A stretch of DNA of 64,000 nucleotides from assembly GCF_910589235.1 (NCBI RefSeq), contig NC_060961.1, positions 2,997,001 through 3,061,000 on the forward strand, written 5' to 3'. The notes beneath the pieces are model-generated. The model made no database searches and was not told the DNA's origin. It worked only from the letters and a program-made list of their open reading frames with translations. Origin of the DNA: Vespa crabro. Taxonomy: Eukaryota > Arthropoda > Insecta > Hymenoptera > Vespidae. Shown one piece after another: positions 59,969 through 64,000 of this stretch. Each line of letters begins with the position of its first letter. Positions within the stretch are counted from its first letter, which is position 1. The translations under genes and the position numbers were made by a program.

Positions 59969-60554
59969 CCTTGTTAATTACGGATAGGTGACGCACACAC
60001 ATACATATATATTATTTTCAACCATTTATTCGAATCTTTAATTGTACGTCTATATCTCTATCTCAACTAGTATTATTAATTGAACGATTTTCAAAATTTC
60101 ATTTAAAATAATTGTAAGGGGGATATAAGATAACGATAGAAAATAAATCATTTATTTATCATGAAAAGAGAGAACGTTTTAAACGTAAACAAATTTTACA
60201 GATTTACGATCATTCAAAGTGACACCACGTGAAACAAAGAAAATAAGACTGTCGCATTGTAAATGAAAAATTGAATTAAAGATAGTTTTTTTTTTCGATG
60301 GAGATAGTATTGACCAAAAAAAAAAAAAAAAGGAAAAAAAGATAAAAAAAAGGAAAAAAAAAGAAAGAAAGAAAAAATATGTAAGGCTGAAAGAATGATC
60401 GGGAAATTCAACATCTCGTTAAAAAATGATATCAAGGGATGAGTAAGTCTATCGAGATCAGAACAGCACAAAACCATCGTTCTATTCCCCTGATGCTCGT
60501 ACCATGCTAGTACCATCTCGAACGCATCAGATTTCTGATTCACAAAAGAGAAAG

Positions 60555-60588
60555 ATAGATAGATAGATAGATAGATAAAGAGAAAGAA

Positions 60589-60633
<45 letters not shown>
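60555..60633. repeat. Compound (GATA)n-(GA)n microsatellite
   Basis: Five GATA units followed by interrupted GA of about 50 bases. Confidence 0.96.
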
Positions 60634-60635
<2 letters not shown>

Positions 60636-61067
60636 GTGACCAATCGAAATGAAACGAAATTAGCTGTGCTCGGTTAAAAAGTTTTATCTGGACGGATTAA
60701 CGAAGTTCGGAGATCAAAGTGCCGTAAACGTTGACCAAAATGTTAGAGAGAGGAGGGAGAAAGGATGGATAACGCTCAGTGCGAGATTATTACTTCTATT
60801 TTGATATCAAGGACTTTTCGGTCCTTTTCCGCGAATTCTGAAAGTCGACCTACCGAGGCATGCATGATACGGGAGAGGAGCCTGAATTAATTTCGCACAG
60901 AGCTCGTTGTCGCATTCCCCGGGGGTCGGTCCGGTATACGAAAAGTAATATTACCACCCCTAGGCAAGGCTGGTAGCGACGAGGGGGTATATAGAGGGAA
61001 GATGGCAGTAGGGTAGCCGTTGCAGGACGGATACAAAGAACGAAGTAGAGAAAAAGAGTAAGAGAAT

Positions 61068-61071
<4 letters not shown>

Positions 61072-61100
<29 letters not shown>
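61072..61100. repeat. (GA)n microsatellite
   Basis: Pure GA run of about 29 bases. Confidence 0.96.
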
Positions 61101-62046
61101 CATGGTTAGTGAGAATGTCAGGGAAAATGGAAACAGTGGTGGGCGAAAGAAAGAACAACGTTGAAAAGAAGCGATGAGGAAAGGACAGAGATGGAAGGAG
61201 CGAAGATGGGTGCTGGAAGATATAAGAAGCTCCTTCATTTTCATTAATAAAACATCTCGTTGGGTGAGAGAACGGTACCGGTGAGGAGGGATGAGGAAAC
61301 CGTTGGAAAGAGATGGTACGGGTACGAAGAGTGGGGTTTGATGGAAGAAGAGAACGTAGACGTAGGTACGCTACGGTTTGCGACTATTTCTGAATAACAA
61401 CGAAATGCAAAGTAGCGAGTAGCGAAGAGGAAAGGAGAGAGAGATAATATAGCGGTTCCTCTTTCTCTCTTTTCGACTCACTCTCGACACGTCCTTCTTC
61501 AAGCAACTTCTTCGACTCGTCTTTAGGCTCTCTTCTCAAGACCGCAAACTCTTCTTCCGTGTATCTTACCGGTCGAGGAGAGCCACCTTCTCGAGATTCT
61601 TCTTTTCGTTTTACTCATACTCTATCTTTCTTTTCTTTCTCTCTTCCAAAGCGATTTAATCTATGCCCAGAGAATATTAGCCCTGTACTAGTTCGCGGCT
61701 CATTTTATCGTCTACTTCCGGTTATCGCGTGCCGTTCCACCGTCTTCCGGCTTCTGAAATTCGCTTTAAATGACCAAAATGTTTTATCATCTTTTACTTG
61801 AGAATTATCAGAGTACAATTTTCCGCCAATAAATTTGATCTTGACTTTCTGAATGATTAAATTATCGGAATGAAAAATGATATCGATTATTTATTAATAA
61901 CATACTTATCGTCCCCTCGTAATACAGTCCTATGGAATAAGAAAAATGAGGCTTTCACCTTTTCTCCCCATTACTCGGAAGATAAATAAAGCAACGTAAA
62001 TCATTAAGATCGCTGATCTATTCAACGACGTAATCATAGCGTAAAA

Positions 62047-62274
62047 ATGGAAATCGAAAGGAACCTGAGAGATATGAGATTCTCTTCTCTGTTCCTCGAA
62101 AAAAGAAAGCACGTTTCTCATGCTCTTTTTGAGCATGAAAATGATACCGAAAGAGAAAATAATGAATCGACGTCGGTTGGATTAGTGGCAGTTCGTGATT
62201 ATTGGTGCGCAATGAAAAAAATTATGTCCTTTGGTGGGCGCATTCGTCACGATATGAAACTACGAGACCAATGA
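62047..62274 (+). CDS. Candidate 75-aa ORF, unknown
   Basis: An ATG in strong context (AAAAATGG) at 62047 opens MEIERNLRDMRFSSLFLEKR, then KHVSHALFEHENDTERENNE and ends MSFGGRIRHDMKLRDQ. It is charged, balanced and repeat-free, with one of the better start contexts in the window. It contains a perfect 8-base hairpin (TCATGCTC, TTTTT, GAGCATGA at 62118-62138). Two minus frames overlap partly. There is no signal peptide and no recognised domain. It could be a small gene or a chance ORF. Confidence 0.3.
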   Translation: MEIERNLRDMRFSSLFLEKRKHVSHALFEHENDTERENNESTSVGLVAVRDYWCAMKKIMSFGGRIRHDMKLRDQ

Positions 62275-64000
62275 CAAAAGAAAGATCACACTGACGTCGT
62301 CGTCTATTTGTAGAAAGAACTTCCACTCGAACGCCTCCTTCCGATACTCTGCACTACTTTTTTCCATCGTGGAAAAAGAAACCTCGTTTGCGGCATACAT
62401 CATTCCGTCCGCCGACTTCGCGTTTTCTATCGTTATGGTAACTCTTCTTTTTATTTTCTCTTTGTTCCTGTTTTTCCTTTCTTCTTCGATGTTTGCCAGA
62501 AAGGAGAAAAATATACATACATATATATATATATATATATATTAATGGATATATATCGCGTAAAACTACTCAGTAAATTCGAACCTGATATAAATTTACA
62601 AAAAATTAGTATCAATTTTTTTGTTGATTTTATTAATTACCATGAATAATATCAAAGCGTTAGAAAGATATTCGTAAGCTTCGTCGTTAGTATTACAAGA
62701 TGACAACAAAATAGGTCTTCTCTTATTAATTAAGATGAACATCCATCATTCCTGAACAAAAAAAGAACCATCATTGCGTCGGAATCCCTTTCTTGTATAT
62801 TCATCTTGTGACATTTCTTACCCTCGATATCAGCGAAGATCGAGTATCTTGAAGAGTCTTCCAGAATGACATAAGAGATTATGTCGAGCAATCGATGTTA
62901 CTTGATAATTAATAATCTCATCTGAAATATTATAATTTACCATTAGTTCTTTTATTTAATTTCAAAAATTTGATTATGATACTTTTTGTTTACTTATTAT
63001 TTTTCTAAATTATTATATAGATCATTGATGCGAAAAATTTATATAAAAATCTGTATTTCTTAAAAAGAAATTCCGATTCGATTCGCGAATGATGGCTGAA
63101 AGATAATCTATAGTGTAAATTTACGTTAGAAATATCTAAAAGGAAAGACAATCTCTCTTTCCAGTTCTCCCGTTATTCAGATATTATATCGTATTATTCG
63201 GTGAGCGTAAGATAAAAAGAAAACGATACGGTCGTATCTAGAAAGAAAATCAGTAATATCTCGGGCTTTCAGATATCGTCGCCAACGGGCGACTTCGATT
63301 AGTCGGCCAATCGGAAAAAGTTTTACAGTCCGTGAATGTGACGTATCGATCGATAGATTAAAGCAAAGTAAAAAGTAGTCGACTCTAAAGGTCTGTCCGT
63401 TCGTAACATGGCTCGCACCTCAGAATTCTCGAAATATTCATGAATACACTCGAGCGAAGTGGAAAGATTTAAAAGACGCGCGAAATACTTACCAAGTATA
63501 CTCTTCTTTATTTATTTAAAGAATCTTCGAGAGGTTCAGTTACACGGAGAATTTTCTATCGGATGAGACAAGAAGTATTTCGCTAGTTCTTAAACTTCGA
63601 TCTGCGTGTTCGTAAGCTCACTCGAATAATGAATGCGATTCAAGATTTTAGATTTTTACGATTATAGATTTTCTACGAGCTTTCATCAAATTTCTCATAT
63701 TATTTATTCTACAGGTAGTATCTCTTTAACGAATAATTTTTTTTATTTATTTTCAGAAAAGAAGAATTGATCGATATCATCGACGATACGAGCTCTATCA
63801 ATCCTTTAATAATTATCGAAAGTCCTTTGATTGTTTAATTAACTTTTAATTAATTAAACATTTTTTCTTTAGAATCTTGCTTTCTAATAAAATTAAAAGA
63901 TTACTTTATCAATCGCGCGAATATTACGATACGATGTAACAATAAAGATTTTAATCAACGTTATAAAAATTGTATTCATCCAAAAATCAATCCTACCGAT
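62275..64000. other. Non-genic stretch to right edge
   Basis: AT-rich DNA with a TA run (62519-62542). A consensus minus-strand 5' splice site (CTTG|GTAAGTAT) lies at 63489-63494, but the sequence before it has stops in all frames, so any exon would be untranslated. Nothing else seen. Confidence 0.55.

Larger units (their letters stand above)
58688..62046. other. Non-genic stretch
   Basis: AT-rich to 59560, poly-A tracts at 59525-59550 and 60316-60375, TA run 59920-59963, GATA/GA array 60555-60633 and GA array 61072-61100. GC-richer sequence at 60860-61020 and 61480-61770 has open frames without ATG starts. No gene is supported. Confidence 0.5.

Noticed and set aside
63489..63494. Consensus minus-strand donor CTTG|GTAAGTAT
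   Set aside because: Sequence upstream on that strand has stops in all frames, so no coding exon can be proposed.

Overview
The window reads as nuclear DNA of an insect, most likely a hymenopteran. This is an inference from style: AT-rich sequence with local GC-rich islands, dozens of long (GA)n/(CT)n and (TA)n microsatellites, many poly-A/poly-T runs, and no bacterial-style gene packing. No protein in it is one I can name. Nearly all the long open frames are translations of simple repeats and are not genes. The 64 kb is best described as intergenic and/or long-intron sequence holding short GC-rich islands, candidate small exons and small ORFs, and one clear transposon relic.

Layout. 1-63 is a possible first coding exon on the minus strand that runs off the left edge. 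1-9 kb holds repeats, a candidate exon ending at a good 5' splice site (1748-1861), one plausible 70-aa ORF (3349-3561) and a possible small inverted-repeat element (8617-9204). 9-19 kb is mostly repeats and AT-rich DNA, with a TATA-box candidate (12689) and a two-exon micro-ORF (15730-15921). 19.6-21.6 kb has two short plus-strand ORFs, perfect inverted repeats, a minus-strand candidate exon with a TACTAAC branch-point match (20719-20806) and a 48-aa minus-strand ORF. 22-28 kb is dominated by CT/GA tracts.

28.97-31.44 kb is the most structured object: long, diverged terminal inverted repeats of about 280-305 bp flank about 1.9 kb. That interior contains decayed minus-strand coding sequence, including three head-to-tail copies of a roughly 43-residue protein repeat with the core SCDPDTNPDLRE. 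It is a dead DNA transposon or TIR-bounded element of a family I do not recognise.

34-64 kb has scattered GC-rich islands with short, protein-like open frames: 34198-34407, 35509-35727, 38455-38521, 39536-39727, 48101-48342, 49463-49681, 50153-50350, 51519-51710, 53926-54156, 55741-56109, 57201-57422, 57782-57967, 58475-58687 and 62047-62274. Several have an ATG in good context. None has recognised homology, and random ORFs of 50-75 codons are expected in 64 kb, so each is given at low confidence. I found no tRNA, rRNA, CRISPR array, intact transposase or operon. No pathway can be assembled from the window.
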